The notes beneath the pieces are model-generated. The model saw only the letters and a list, made by a program, of their open reading frames with translations. It ran no database searches and was not told the origin of the DNA. The translations under genes were made by a program, and so were the position numbers. Shown here piece by piece: positions 48,001 to 64,000 of a stretch of 64,000 nucleotides of DNA; the stretch's first letter is position 1, and the number at the start of each line of letters is the position of its first letter. Location of the stretch: positions 15,232,501 to 15,296,500 of the forward strand of contig OY987301.1 in NCBI GenBank assembly GCA_963920635.1, read 5' to 3'. The DNA comes from Pseudeuparius sepicola (taxonomy: Eukaryota > Arthropoda > Insecta > Coleoptera > Anthribidae).

Positions 48001-50015
48001 GCACCCTGTTGAGTACCTCCACCATATCTAAGCCCTCTATACAGGGCCGCGCGTGTAGGGCAGCCGATCAGAATAGTAAAAAAAATCGATAGGTGGATAT
48101 ACTCGAGCGCGTCAGATTAAGATATGATGGGTTAATTACATGCTGAAAAGTGTGCATTTTAATAATCTGACGATTTGAGCATGACGTAAGGGGGTGGGAG
48201 GGTCACAAACTTGCAAAAAAAAAACGTTACCTCGACTTTCTCGAGCGCAGTCGAATATTTTTTTATTTGGAAGGAAATAATTCAAGGATAACGGGAAAAA
48301 TATAATCTGCCGATTTCCACAAGCCGAAGTAACAAAAATCGTCGATAAAGTTTAGCGTGTGCAGCTAGCTGCAGTGAAGCATTCCGCGCCTCTCTCTCCC
48401 TTTCTCTCGCACCGTCCCCACACGCCAGCCATCACGCCATCACAGCTGATCACAGCACTCATGGTATTATATGTACAGAGTTATTCAAACTCGATGTCCC
48501 TGGCCTATTGTGGGCAAACGAAAAGAGAAAAAATATATCTGCTTCCAGGGTCTTAAATGGTACCAAACGAAGACTAAATTAAGATAAAATTGAGAATATT
48601 TGACAAACGACGCTCTGCGTCGCGGCGCCCTTCGAATTTTTTTTTGTAACGAACGCGCATTTTTTATTTGATATTTGAATAGACCTGCTTTTTATCTATA
48701 AGTTTTATTTTAGAAGTTTTGTCAAATTTTGTTTACTTTAAGAAATATAGGTAATACAATATTTGAAAAGTCCACGTTTACACCCTGTAATATAGAAAAT
48801 AAATTATTAAGAGCATATGTTTATAGACAAAAATTCCTTAATTTTTAACAGACAACATATTTTTCTTAGAAAACGCAAATATTTATTAAAAAAATCATGA
48901 AAACAAATTTTTGTTCAAACCGTCGGATTAAGAAAATCCCTTCAAATAATCGTCAGATTATGGATCAGCACGACCAGGACATCAAGCTGAACCGTCTATA
49001 TGAAAATCTGACGCGCTCGAATAAATGAAAATGGCGATTTTTTCTTGCATTTTCAAAAAGCCGCCACGAGCTGGCGTCACATCCGAATCGTCAGTCTATT
49101 GAATGGGAGCTTCTTTCGGGTTCACTTAACATCCCTTCTGAATATCTGACGCACTCGAGTAATTTTTTTTTCCTCCCATTTTTAATCCTTCTGTACGGCC
49201 GCCGCCACCATGAACACCGGCAGATTAACATACTTACGTCATCGGAGACACGTGGGGCATATACACTATCAATATCTGACGCGCTCGTGTATCTCCATGT
49301 GACTATTTTTTTTTTACATTTGTGAAAGCCTGTGGACGCTTCCCCCACCGGTGGAATGGTATATATCATATAACCTTTTTTCTTTCTACCATCTAATCTT
49401 CAAAATCCAATAGGTCCCCACGACGCTCGAGTAAATCCCCATTTAGCATCGTGGGCTATAATAATAATTTTCATTTTTTCAAACCAACAACAGGGTACGA
49501 CGTTTTCTTCTTAACAGAAATTTATATATGGAATAATCAATGCCACCAGTAGAAAAAGTTCAAAATTAATTAATGGTTAAAATAGAAGTTAGGTTATGTT
49601 AGAAATTTCAAAATTTGAGTTATTTCATTCGTTATTTCTTATTTCACAGTATACACGTTATTTTATGCTTGAAGGAATGAAAGTATAAAATAGGGAAAAT
49701 GATGCAGTTTTCTGATTTTTTCATCTCCACAAATTTTTAATCAATATCGTTAATTTTAACCCTTTCTGTTTCAGATTCGCCTTGAAACGTCACAGGAACA
49801 TCCACGAGAAGTACGGCAAGACCAAGCCGGCCGGCCAGTCTTCGTCCGCCGACGCGGACGAGTCGGGATCAGCCACGACGGTAACGACCGTCGCCACGAC
49901 GACCGGCGACATTCACGACGACGACATGATCGAGACCAAATTCGAGACGACCGACAGCGGCGAGCTGAGCGAGGACATGCAGGAGATCGCCGAGCTGCAG
50001 GTGCAGCTGCAGTGA
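45080..50015 (+). CDS. C2H2 zinc-finger protein, probable transcription factor
   Basis: Seven coding exons: 45080-45490, 45709-45969, 46839-46962, 47186-47368, 47427-47745, 47798-47914 and 49775-50015, in phase, giving 551 residues. The exon containing the ATG begins at an acceptor at 45028. Eight C2H2 fingers are seen: CDVCGLMFAHLSLLNHHKKV, then CEECGLTFNTQNDLKTHKMQ, both isolated, and a block of six from CNICNGSFSRYSSLWSHKRL to CDICSVGFADRFALKRHRNI, with TGEKPY-type linkers. Extra CxxC pairs (CESC, CENC, CTKC) lie between. The N-terminus is Gln-rich and the C-terminus is Thr/Asp/Glu-rich (VTTVATTTGDIHDDDMIE). It is presumably a nuclear DNA-binding factor; no specific orthologue is claimed. 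Introns hold a SINE-like sequence, an 809-bp element and a 1.5-kb repeat block. Confidence 0.9.
45509..45581 (+). repeat. tRNA-derived SINE-like sequence
   Basis: The A box TAGCTTAGTTGG (45516-45527) and a degenerate B box GGTTAGAATC (45559-45568) are 43 bp apart, the normal tRNA spacing. The acceptor-stem ends do not pair, so it is not a functional tRNA. It lies in the first coding intron of the zinc-finger gene. Confidence 0.5.
45982..46790. mobile_element. 809-bp TIR element with 8-bp TSD
   Basis: The ends are inverted repeats of about 33 bp beginning CATAGAGATCATATATATA and including GGTAGAGTGCTG. The direct repeat GTTAAAAG flanks it (45974-45981, 46791-46798). An 8-bp TSD suggests hAT or P affinity. 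No coding frame. It starts 12 bp after a splice donor of the zinc-finger gene. Confidence 0.82.
47960..49441. mobile_element. 1.5-kb block with many copies of TCTGACGCGCTCGAGTA
   Basis: The ends read GGATTTACTCAAGCGCGACA and, inverted, GACGCTCGAGTAAATCCC. Versions of the 17-bp word in one or other orientation appear near 47962, 48101, 48165, 48240, 48948, 49007, 49144, 49272 and 49422, with degenerate ones near 48922 and 49087. It fills most of the last intron of the zinc-finger gene. The pattern suggests a transposon with repeated protein-binding sites; no TSD or coding frame was found. Confidence 0.6.
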
Positions 50016-50276
50016 ACCTAAGTGGGCGTCGCGATTTGTGCGACATTTGACTGGTATTATAATTGTAATTGAGACAGTTGGGTCAGGGGTACACCGATAG
50101 GGTTTGTCGCTGCCTAATGTTAATAGGTCCTTTTCAGGTAATCGAGATAACACGTTTTCTATTAATGAAAAAAATAATACATATCCCGTAATTTAAGAAA
50201 CGACTATTGTTTTTTGAAAAAGAACACTGGTGTTTTGCCAAAGTTCATAATAGTCAGCTCTCCATTTAAGGTTGGA

Positions 50277-50282
50277 AATAAA
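50277..50282 (+). terminator. Probable poly(A) signal of the zinc-finger gene
   Basis: AATAAA 262 bp after the stop codon, followed by a T/G-rich stretch (TGTTTGGTTGTTTGGTTG). Confidence 0.5.
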
Positions 50283-50379
50283 ATGTCATCAAAAGTATGT
50301 TTGGTTGTTTGGTTGCCTGTATCAATTTATAGCTGGAAAAGCTAGTCCGTTTGAAAGGGTATTCTTAAAATATGCCTAT

Positions 50380-50642
50380 ACTAAAATCAAATAACTCTTA
50401 AGCCTGATTTAACGCGTGCATTGAGATTTTCGCCAGAGCGTCACTGAGGCACGACCTTTATTTAATTTTACTTTTACAATAATTGTTTACGTCAAAATAT
50501 TTCGGAAAAATTTTATTGGCTTCATTAAAATGAGTCAAAACATCTATAAAATAATTGTGGCAGTGTCTGAAAAGCTGAAAACAACAAGATAAAACCGCAT
50601 AAATACGCTTTTGCAAGGCGTAAGAGTTACTTGATTTTAGTA
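50380..50642. mobile_element. Second copy of the CTAAAATC-type MITE
   Basis: The ends TACTAAAATCAAATAACTCT and, inverted, AGAGTTACTTGATTTTAGTA match the element at 12054. The internal sequence is shared but shortened. TATA lies at both edges. Confidence 0.75.
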
Positions 50643-51554
50643 TAGATACGAATTACACTATTTATAGTTACTAAATTACCTATATACTTTATTTTCTAAA
50701 TTTCTAGTATCTATGAGTATTTTATTTTAAAAATAGCGTTATTATTTGTAAACCTTCCAATTACACTAGTTTTCTAGCTAGTTGTGAATAACATTCTATT
50801 GATATAGGCAACTAAACATACTGTTGATGACGTTTTATTTCCAACCTTAAATGTTAAAACCAAATTTTGATATTTTCTCAATACAACTTGTAGAAACACG
50901 GCAACTCGGCAATACTTTAGCCAATCACTGCTCTAGGGCTGTCACGGCACGGCCCTAGGGGAATTTGAATCATTTCCTGATCGAAAAATTCATGAAAAGG
51001 AACCTATTATTTCATTCACAGATAAGGTGTCCCTGCCTTAGATGACTGTTGTAGTTTGAATAATCCTTTACAATATGTTGCTTTTATTTTACTATGAAGA
51101 TATAGGACATAGATACTGTTTCATGCTATATTTTACTTGAATTTGAGGTTTTTGAAACTTTTATGTCGCTGTGCAGTTGGATATTGTGCAATAATTATTG
51201 CAGCAAAGCTTTTTTATTTTTCTATAAGATTATTGTATTATCTTACTTAATTTCGTGATCTTTATTGAATTGTATAAAGTTAGTGACTTATTATCGTCAG
51301 TATCTTCCAAGGTATTTTATTTTGTTTTGGATAATTTGCATTTACTGCAGTGGGATAAAAAAAAATAGCATCTAGTATTTACTACCTATTATAACAGAAG
51401 TTTGTAACATATAAATAAATGATAAAACAATAATAATACTCAATTACTAGATGCCCAATTTTACTTAGCTAGAACTCGACAATATCATTTGTACAGTAAA
51501 TGCTTACAAGTTTTTATTTTACCCTTTTTACACTTAAGCTTCAAATTAACAAAA
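50643..51554. other. Gene-free AT-rich stretch
   Basis: No coding frame, RNA gene or element recognised. Confidence 0.5.
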
Positions 51555-54330
51555 AAATTGGAAAATGGCTTACATTATTTATAACAACCCATTATGTAAA
51601 GACTTAATGTTTTTTACGATGAAATACAATTTGCATTTCAACAAAATTTTCCTTTTACCACATCATCAAAACACCACAAAAAGGGAAAACCGTGGATTAC
51701 ACGCGAACTTAAAAACTTATCACAGATGCTGCATGAGATGCATACCATAAACAAAAGAATAAACTCTGAATTTTACGAACAAAAATATAAACAACTTAAA
51801 TGTTACTACAACAAAAAACTAAAAAAATGCCAACAAAATTTTAACAATAATAGTAGAATACAAAATGGGAACAATATAAACAAAGAGTGTTGGTCCATAA
51901 TAAACGAAACATATCCCAATAAAAAAGTAAGTAAGTCAAATCCAACAAAAATCGTTTACAAAAGCAGAACTAAAGAAATTTGCGAAAATTTTAACAAATT
52001 TTTTGCACATTTTGCTAATAGTAGCGACCCTCCACTATCAGATTCCGCAAATACCCCATCTACACTTACATCACTGTTTTTATACCCAACAGCCCCAACT
52101 GAAGTCGAAAGAACCATTTCAAGGGTATGTCAAAAAAAGTCATCTGGTATAGATGCCAACCCCGGGACAATACATATCGCAATAAAAGAACTGATAGCAC
52201 CAATATTGAGCAAAATAATCAACTTGAGTTTTGAAGAAGGCATATAGCCCGAGGCACTCAAAACCTCAAAAGTTATACCGGTTTTCAAGAATAAAGGTAG
52301 TGCACGGAACTTAGCAAACTACAGGCCGGTCGCTCATCTTCAATGCCACCTGGCAAAGGTTTTTGAGGCTTGTTTCAATTCTCGGGTAGTGAAGTTTTTA
52401 GAGTCCAACAAAATTTTAACGAATTGTCAAAACGGATTCAGAGACAATCGTAGTACAGGCACTGCCTTGAATTGTGCGCTGCAACATACAGTGTGTCCCA
52501 CTTAAGGACTGACCACCCCTGAAATTTCGAGAAGTACTATTAGGGACTTTTTTAGAGACAAATTAATGCTAGATTTTTATTCAACGTTGTTGGAAACCCA
52601 AACGTACCAATTTGCTTTAGAAAATGGAGGACTAATTGAAATGACTGAAATTTGAGTTTATGTTATATTGTGTTGTTTATTCATGTATTTGATGATATTA
52701 AATAAAAAAAATTGTTCGCTAATAAATTTTTGAAAAAATATGAGTTCCTCATGAATATTTTAGTGACCAACTTACCAGAAATTAAGAAAATTAATTACAA
52801 ATTGGTACGTTTTTGTTTGGAACCTCTCACTGCTTATAAGAATCCGGCCTTACTTTCCCTTTTAATTTTTTTGGAACACCCTGTGGAGCTATGGTAATGC
52901 AAATTGGTACGTTTGGGTTTCCAACAACGCTGAACAAGAAACCGGCATTAATTTTCCTCTAAAAAATCCCTAATATAGTACTTCTCGAAATTTCAGCACT
53001 AAAACACCATCTCAGTGGGCCATGAATTTAACGCACGAGGCACCTGAATTATGTGTTTGATGCCATTTTTGAAGCTATATCCAACAAAAAAAAGTTTATG
53101 AAAATCGAGCTACGAATAAAAATTTTACAGGGGTGGTCAGTCCTTAAGTGGGACACACTGTATATATGATAGTTTGAACAACAAAGAATCCATATTGGGG
53201 TTGTTTTTCGATATGAGCCGCGCATTTGACACGGTTGATCACAACCTTCTTCTACGAAAGTTGCATAATATGGGTATCAGAGGACCGGCAAATTCTTGGG
53301 TGAAAACATATTTGTCTGAAAGAACACAACAAGTTGCGGTTGGTGGGGTTGTATCATCACAATTAAGAACAAACCGAGGAATACCCCAAGGTTCGTGTGT
53401 GTCACCTACTCTTTTCAACTGCTATATAAACAACCTTCCAAAACATGTACCAAACACTTCCTTTGTGCTCTACGCGGACGATACAAATATTATAGTGACT
53501 AGTACCAGTCGAAATGATCTTCCTGAAAAAGTACAGCCCAGAATATCACATGTGGATAGCTGGTGCAAAAATAATGGCATAAAGCTCAATAAAAATAAAT
53601 CTATAGGCATGGAAATTTTTCCAAAAAAATGCCACAGTTGATTATAGTTTACTTATAAGAGTCGACAGTGGAAGGACTATATAGATAAAATCTTACCAAA
53701 ACTTAGTTCATGTTCCTTTTTGGTTCAAAGTATCAGAGACACAGTATCCATGGAGGTTCTAAAGTTGGTATATTATGGCCTCTTTCAATTCGTAATCGCT
53801 TATGGAATAATTCATTGGGATCAGCTACCACATCGAATAGGGTTTTCAGAGCACAAAAGACAGTTGTTAGATACATGACCCGTTCTGGACCAAGAGACTC
53901 ATGTGTTACCTTATTTAAAGATTTACAGATAATGACCTTCCCTTCTTTGTACTTATTTTCGCTTCTAATGCATGTAAAAAACAATATGTTGTTGTGGAAT
54001 AAATGAAATAAGAACAACCTCCACATAGAATTTTCCAGACTTAAAGTAGGGCAACAAAGTCCTAAATATATGTGATTAAAAGCATATAACAGAGCACTCA
54101 ATCACTACAAATGCTTCGATGAAGACGAGACACTAAATAAATTTAAAAAGAAAATTTTTCATTTATAGTGATAAATTCTTATATTTCAGTTTATGGTTTT
54201 CATTTCTTATAAATATTTTTTGTTTGATTAAAATAGAAATAACTATGTAGTTTGTTTAATCTTTCCCAATGCTTAGAGAGGGCTTCATAAAGACCCACCT
54301 GGTCATGAATTTTTTGCTATTTCTCATCAG
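51555..54330 (+). mobile_element. 5'-truncated non-LTR retrotransposon (LINE), degenerate
   Basis: Reading KGKPWITRELKNLSQ at about 51680, then SGIDANPGTIHI, the sequence enters the reverse transcriptase. A TAG interrupts EEGI*PEALKTSKVIPVFK at 52245, followed by NYRPVAHL, FRDNRSTGTA, a 673-bp insertion, FDMSRAFDTVDHN, GIPQGSCVSPTLFN and the catalytic FVLYADDTN. The C-terminal part (from about 53700) resumes in other frames and reaches KFKKKIFHL-stop near 54170. The endonuclease region is missing. The architecture fits the jockey/CR1-like group. Stops, frameshifts and the nested MITE make it inactive. The right boundary is approximate. Confidence 0.88.
52488..53160. mobile_element. 673-bp MITE inserted in the LINE coding frame
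   Basis: Perfect 33-bp TIRs begin CAGTGTGTCCCACTTAAGGA, with TA on both sides (52486-52487, 53161-53162). A second pair of inverted segments inside (AAATTTCGAGAAGTACTA, and AAACCCAAACGTACCAATTT) extends the hairpin character. The LINE frame is continuous across the site if the element and one TA are discounted. Confidence 0.92.
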
Positions 54331-56635
54331 AACCGAAATGCCAAGACAAGAAAATACAATCAATATGTGGTAAATCTTTATTTTACACTTATCAAGAACT
54401 ACATTATTTGGCGACTATAATAAGAATAATTAACACACTATTAACAATATATTTAACAACACTGATAGAAAGAAACTAATTTAGGCCTTTTTCAATAACA
54501 ACCATTCTCAAAAGAAAAACTCCCGCTAAGGTTTTATGCTAACATTTTCTTATATTGCATTGAACAATTGAACTCTCCACAACGATTTAGTATTGTATCT
54601 TTTTAGAGGTGGTTTCATGATCACATTTTGTACCTTTGTGTATGCCCGAAACTCCCGAAATAATCTAAAACTTTAGGGCAAAGATATAACAGCAGAAGAG
54701 GCTCACAAAAACTTCATAAATTACATAATCTCTAATTATTAGTCACAGATTTAAATACATTTACAGAATAATTATTACAAAAGTATGGATATTATTTATT
54801 CTCACATATATTTCGTTCTGCCCTTTAATAAAAATGGTTTCACCAAATTCGAAATTGCACTTGAAGTTGGATACATTTCGAAGTTCAGACCCACGTCTAT
54901 TTAAAAATAACTATCCATTTACTCACTTTCTTGCAAAAGCAAGAGGCACATCAAGGTTACAGAATATCTAACGATATGCCCAGTATTTAGACACCAATCT
55001 GATCCTTACTTAGCAAGGAAAATAGTCGATATTCATTAACACATAACATTAAATTTTGGAGTTATTGCGCCAATTTCAACTGATATTCCTAAACCTTGGT
55101 CTCCAAGCATGCATGAGCCTTACGAGTAAAAACATTTAATACATATAGATAAGTTGTTCAAAGGAAGGGACATTTAGGAATTAAAAGTTATAATTAGAAA
55201 GAATCTAGCGATCATACCAGCCAGAAATTATGTGTTATAATACATTTAAATCACTTCAAACGTGCAATATCCAATGACAGTTCTCAGGTCAGGTACATCT
55301 TTTTATCTATAGAAATTATAAAGGGCGAGCAAGAATTTAAAGTCTTCCAAAACAACTTTTTTGCAGGATCCACAAAAGTCATTGTAATTTGTTCAATTTT
55401 ATTGTTAAATTTATGACAGTGACTGTTGAGATAGTGCTACTTAAAAATAAATTTCAAAGCCGGTATGATCAGGACTATCATACATTAAGTGAACAATCAC
55501 AGATAATATATTATGTAATTCAACATCATTACGACTACCTTGTAAAAGTGCTAATTTTCTCCTTTCAACGATAACATTTTAATTTGATATACTTATAGTT
55601 ATTAGTGTGCGTAGATAACATGAAAAAGGTGAATTTAAATGTAAAAGAATGTATATTCAATCAAAATAATATTTAATCCAGTTTTGAGCATGCATTAAAT
55701 ATATTTTAGACACTTTCCCTGTTCGAGGGAAAGACACTTAACGCTAATAGTCGATTTAAAGAAACGACAGATTTCGATAACATGAGTCAATGGAATTGGG
55801 AAGACCACTTACAAATTTGTAAAAATGCATAACTACCACTAAAGATAAACACTTCTTTAGAAGTATGAATGAAATCGATGCTTCTTGGGACAATGTTTGT
55901 CTTCCTTTTGAAAATTTCTTAACACAGACAACTTAATAAGAAAATAATTTTCTCGCTTATATCCCTGGAATGGCACTGTTAAATCGAGATTACTTAACTT
56001 TGTACTAGGTGATATTGTAAAATATTAAAATTTAATGTCCAAATCCGAGAATACGTCATACATTTTATAGTAACCCTTATTTCACATTGGTAACACATTT
56101 TGTTCATGTAAATGTCAACCTCCATAGAAAATTAAGTAATCCTGCAGTTAGATAACACTTATATCTGATAAAAATTTCATTTTCTGTGTAATCTTTTTAA
56201 ATATAATAAGTGCATTTTGACTTTCCACACAACCAGATTTTCACTTATGCCATAGAAAACCTAATGTTTCAAAAATAGACATCTGTTTTTTTACTTTTTT
56301 TGTATTTCACTTAACCTAATCACTTAAACCGTTTTTGTATACTGAATCCTCCATGTAAAAATTGACTTAAGAAAGTAAAATCTATACAATAATCATAATT
56401 ACAAAATTCATAAATTGACTATAAATATACAGCATCTCCAAACAATATGCCAACAAAAACGTGAATTAAAAAAATGGCAAATGATGTCGAAGATTTATAT
56501 CGGCAATACTATAATTTTGTTTAAACCTAGAGAACTGACAAGCCTTGATTTTGCCATCACCAGATAAGTATTTTCATTGTAATAAATCCTTAAAAAATAT
56601 TTTTTTAAATCACTTTAAACTTTTATTTCAAATAA
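54331..56635. other. Gene-free; possible long 3' UTR of the ERK gene
   Basis: No coding frame and no obvious transposon. On the minus strand it directly follows the ERK stop codon. AATAAA-type signals occur on that strand close to the stop and again near 54367, so all or part may be 3' UTR. Not decidable from sequence alone. Confidence 0.35.
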
Positions 56636-61661
<5,026 letters not shown>

Positions 61662-62594
61662 CTGAAACGGAAAATACAGAATAAAGAAGTAGTCCAGAAT
61701 AGAGGACTGTGTTCGTAATTTCGTAATATAATGACTAGGAAATATCCTTGTTTATGGAGGGTCATAAACAAAGGTAATATGGACTACATTATTCATCAAC
61801 AATAAATGAACTATTTCCCAAAGAATTTACTATTTCAGAAATATAATAATTATTTTAGTTGGCTCGGATGGAAAGGTCAGCAAAGATAACACCCTGGGGC
61901 AAGCCAAGAGCAATATTTTGCTGCTGATCCTCGGTGATCAATCAACTTCCAAAACATGCAAATCTAGTTAGGTCCCTTTATTATTTTAGGCTTATTCTTA
62001 GCGGATGACTAAGCAGCTTCATCTTTTATACATCAATAAATAACCTACCAGAGGGTTATAGAAAGGATACAAATTATCAGGGAAGAAGGGCAGAATCAAT
62101 CGATTGGTTTTTTAGTGAATACATAACATTTGGTTAATAAAGACTATAAAGAGTAAACTCTTCTTTTGTGAGGAAAATGTATTTATACGGGAGACCCAAA
62201 TTGAACGCTTTTGGGGGTTTCTCTTATTTCCCGACGATATAGACAATAAATAGCTAAGGTAGTGCTCGATTTTCGTGAAGAGTTGAATGTCGTAAACCGC
62301 AGTTATGATACATAACTGCAGCATTCAACTTTTCTAGAAAATTGAATCCTGGACACCTTACGGCAAACAACCTAGTAGAGGCCAATAATAATAATTCTTC
62401 TTCAAACTGGGGAGCCGTAATTACAATGTGCAAATATTTGGAGAAAGTGTTCTGTTCTACAGGTGGATTTAAGGGGTTCTCATGTAAAATTTTTCGATTT
62501 AAGCCTCCCCTGCAAAGTTATTCCAGCCTTAAGAGGGACAAAAAATTAGGTTTTGATTTTTTTACGTTACCAACAAGTTGGAAGACAATTAAGG
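61662..62594. other. ERK intron, no exon seen
   Basis: A hairpin GCAGTTATGATACATAACTGC lies at about 62300-62320, inside an outer GTTGAATG/CATTCAAC pair. No kinase exon is visible on the minus strand. Confidence 0.5.
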
Positions 62595-63226
62595 TATACC
62601 CCGATTACTGTAAGAAGTCCCGATTTTGTCAGATGACATTCTCCACAAAATCCCTAGGAATTTTCTGTTAACCATGGGTATAACATTGGTATATGCGTCT
62701 CAATCAGTTAATGACGTCACTCATTGATTTATGATGTGAAAAGTTACCCAAGTGATACGAAAAAAAAAAGAACATAATAAGACAAAAATCCCTATTGCAA
62801 TCTCGGTTATACCGCTATAAATAAAAATAACTAGGTCTACAACTTATTTTAATAATAATTTCAAACGTCATGGAAACACTTTCATTTTGGTATTTTAGTA
62901 TAATCAGCTGCTTTTGGCAGCGTCTATGGGCGGACTCAGGCAAATTTAGCTTTGGTGTGTCAAAGTGACAGTGAAGGTTTTCCAGATCGTTCAAACTGGT
63001 TCAAACATTCGGCAATGAAAATATTCGCGGGTTTTCTACGTTTCGTGAGTTTTACCGTTATCTGTGTTGTTCTTGTTCTTGTAACTTTTCATGTTATTAG
63101 TGGAAATGGGCTCGTTACTGACCTGAACTTATGACCCGGTTGCATTTTTTGCTGCATTGACGCCAACTTAGGATATCGAAATTACCATTGACAGTCCCAG
63201 TAAGGAGTTCTTAAAATAATTTGAGT
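62595..63226. repeat. 0.6-kb dispersed repeat, copy B
   Basis: Reverse complement of 23210-23834 with substitutions and small indels. It carries the 39-codon ORF at 63015-63134. Confidence 0.85.
63015..63134 (+). CDS. Small hydrophobic ORF or first-exon-like segment in repeat copy B
   Basis: It reads MKIFAGFLRFVSFTVICVVL and ends VTDLNL-stop, 39 residues. Compared with copy A the frame is kept with only a few residue changes (S/A, R/L, R/H, A/G) and no indel. The hydrophobic core resembles a signal or membrane anchor. The same GTGAGT donor-like site follows FLRF. A coding role is unproven. Confidence 0.3.
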   Translation: MKIFAGFLRFVSFTVICVVLVLVTFHVISGNGLVTDLNL

Positions 63227-63737
63227 ATAGAATTACTCTTTGCACCCTATGCATCCTAAGGGTAGAAACCGAAACACCTATTTGTCTTTATATAGGACTT
63301 TTTTTAAATGAAAAATTCGTATTTTGTAGCCCAATTAATTTAGAAACTTTTTTATTATTGTTATTTCTTCATTAACTTAATAGTTCGGCTGAAAAAAAAA
63401 ACTTTTTGTTCCGTATTTAAAACAAAAACAGTTTTCGATAATTACGACACTAAACACATAGTAGGCGCTAGGCGGGTGTCATCTTGTGACTTTCGTATTT
63501 TCTTGTGTAGGTAAGCGTGGTAAGGAATACTTTTTTTCCTACAAAAAATGGAACAACTTCCCACCATTTTCATTGTTTAAATTCACTCGAAACATTTTTT
63601 TATTTGTGGATTTCGTAAGGAGGACAGGTGATATGTTTTGAATAACTACAATTTTTGTGTTTAAACGGTATAAATAAAATGTGGTGACAATCCGACGAAA
63701 AATGACCTGTTTACGGCTCTTTTCTGTAATATTTGAG
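63227..63737. other. No gene recognised
   Basis: AT-rich with a GC-richer patch near 63460-63490 (TAGGCGCTAGGCGGGTGTC). It could be a promoter for the putative exons that follow, but there is no direct support. Confidence 0.35.
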
Positions 63738-63973
63738 CAAATGCTATCCTAATTCTATCGAGAAAAGTCGCCTCCGCCGCAAATGGCAATGAAGACAAAA
63801 TAATAGCAATTGCCCTCCACAAGGATTCAGTTGCTTCTGGGATACTTCTAGTTTGGAGTATTGAGGGTGAGAATTATTATTATTATTACTTTTAATAATT
63901 GTTATTTTTTAACCAAACTTGGTAGAAACCCCTTTTAGATGGATCTCAATCCAATGAAGTAGTCAGTTTTGAG
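63738..63973 (+). CDS. Two putative exons of a gene running off the right edge
   Basis: Exon 63738-63866 reads ANGNEDKIIAIALHKDSVAS then GILLVWSIE. A GT-AG intron (63867-63938) joins in phase to exon 63939-63973, DGSQSNEVVSFE, followed by GTAAAA. LLVWSIEDG resembles the end of a WD40 blade, but one blade is too little to name a family. The left acceptor (TTTGAG) is weak and no start codon is visible. If real, the gene is on the opposite strand to ERK and probably within or beside its large intron. Confidence 0.3.
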
Positions 63974-64000
63974 GTAAAAAAAAATCATTTTTACTAAGAA

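Noticed and set aside
61860..61950. Minus-strand GLPQGVIFAD resembling a reverse-transcriptase motif
   Set aside because: Only about ten residues match and no flanking RT blocks are present.

Overview
This window looks like AT-rich nuclear DNA from an insect, possibly a beetle or another holometabolous species; that is an inference. Its coding genes are split by GT-AG introns. Three of the five gene models are recognisable animal orthologues, and almost everything else is transposon-derived.

Layout. 1-16.8 kb has no convincing gene and holds stacked DNA transposons and short palindromes. 16.86-22.47 kb (+) is an unrecognised three-exon gene for an acidic, helical protein, with a Tc1 transposon in its second intron. 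It converges on a complete 11-exon SMPD4 gene (22.53-28.25 kb, minus strand); their stop codons are about 70 bp apart. 28.3-31.3 kb is repeats. 31,288-37,515 is one large P-superfamily-like transposon: perfect 53-bp terminal inverted repeats (TIRs), an 8-bp target-site duplication (TSD), and a broken THAP-domain coding start. It ends 98 bp before the ATG of an NCBP3 orthologue (37.6-41.0 kb, +). 42.2-50.3 kb (+) carries a C2H2 zinc-finger gene with seven coding exons and a probable 5' non-coding exon. 51.6-54.3 kb is a 5'-truncated non-LTR retrotransposon with a 673-bp MITE inside its reverse-transcriptase frame. 56.6-61.7 kb (-) carries the last six coding exons of an ERK-type MAP kinase (rolled); the N-terminal exons lie past the right edge. 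The last 0.3 kb may contain two exons of a gene continuing to the right.

How the genes relate. They are unrelated housekeeping or regulatory genes (sphingolipid/nuclear-envelope, RNA cap-binding, transcription factor, MAP kinase) and form no pathway. The mobile elements are the structured part. The most unusual signal is a set of four tiny palindromic inserts (30, 37, 58 and 76 bp) with TIR CATTGAGTAAA. Each is flanked by its own 7-bp duplication (three exact, one 6/7). Also notable are the P-like element beside NCBP3 with a 73-bp relative elsewhere, a 0.6-kb inverted duplicate pair 39 kb apart that preserves a small membrane-type ORF, and a 1.5-kb block with about ten copies of a 17-bp motif. 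All calls come from reading the sequence by eye; no database search was run.
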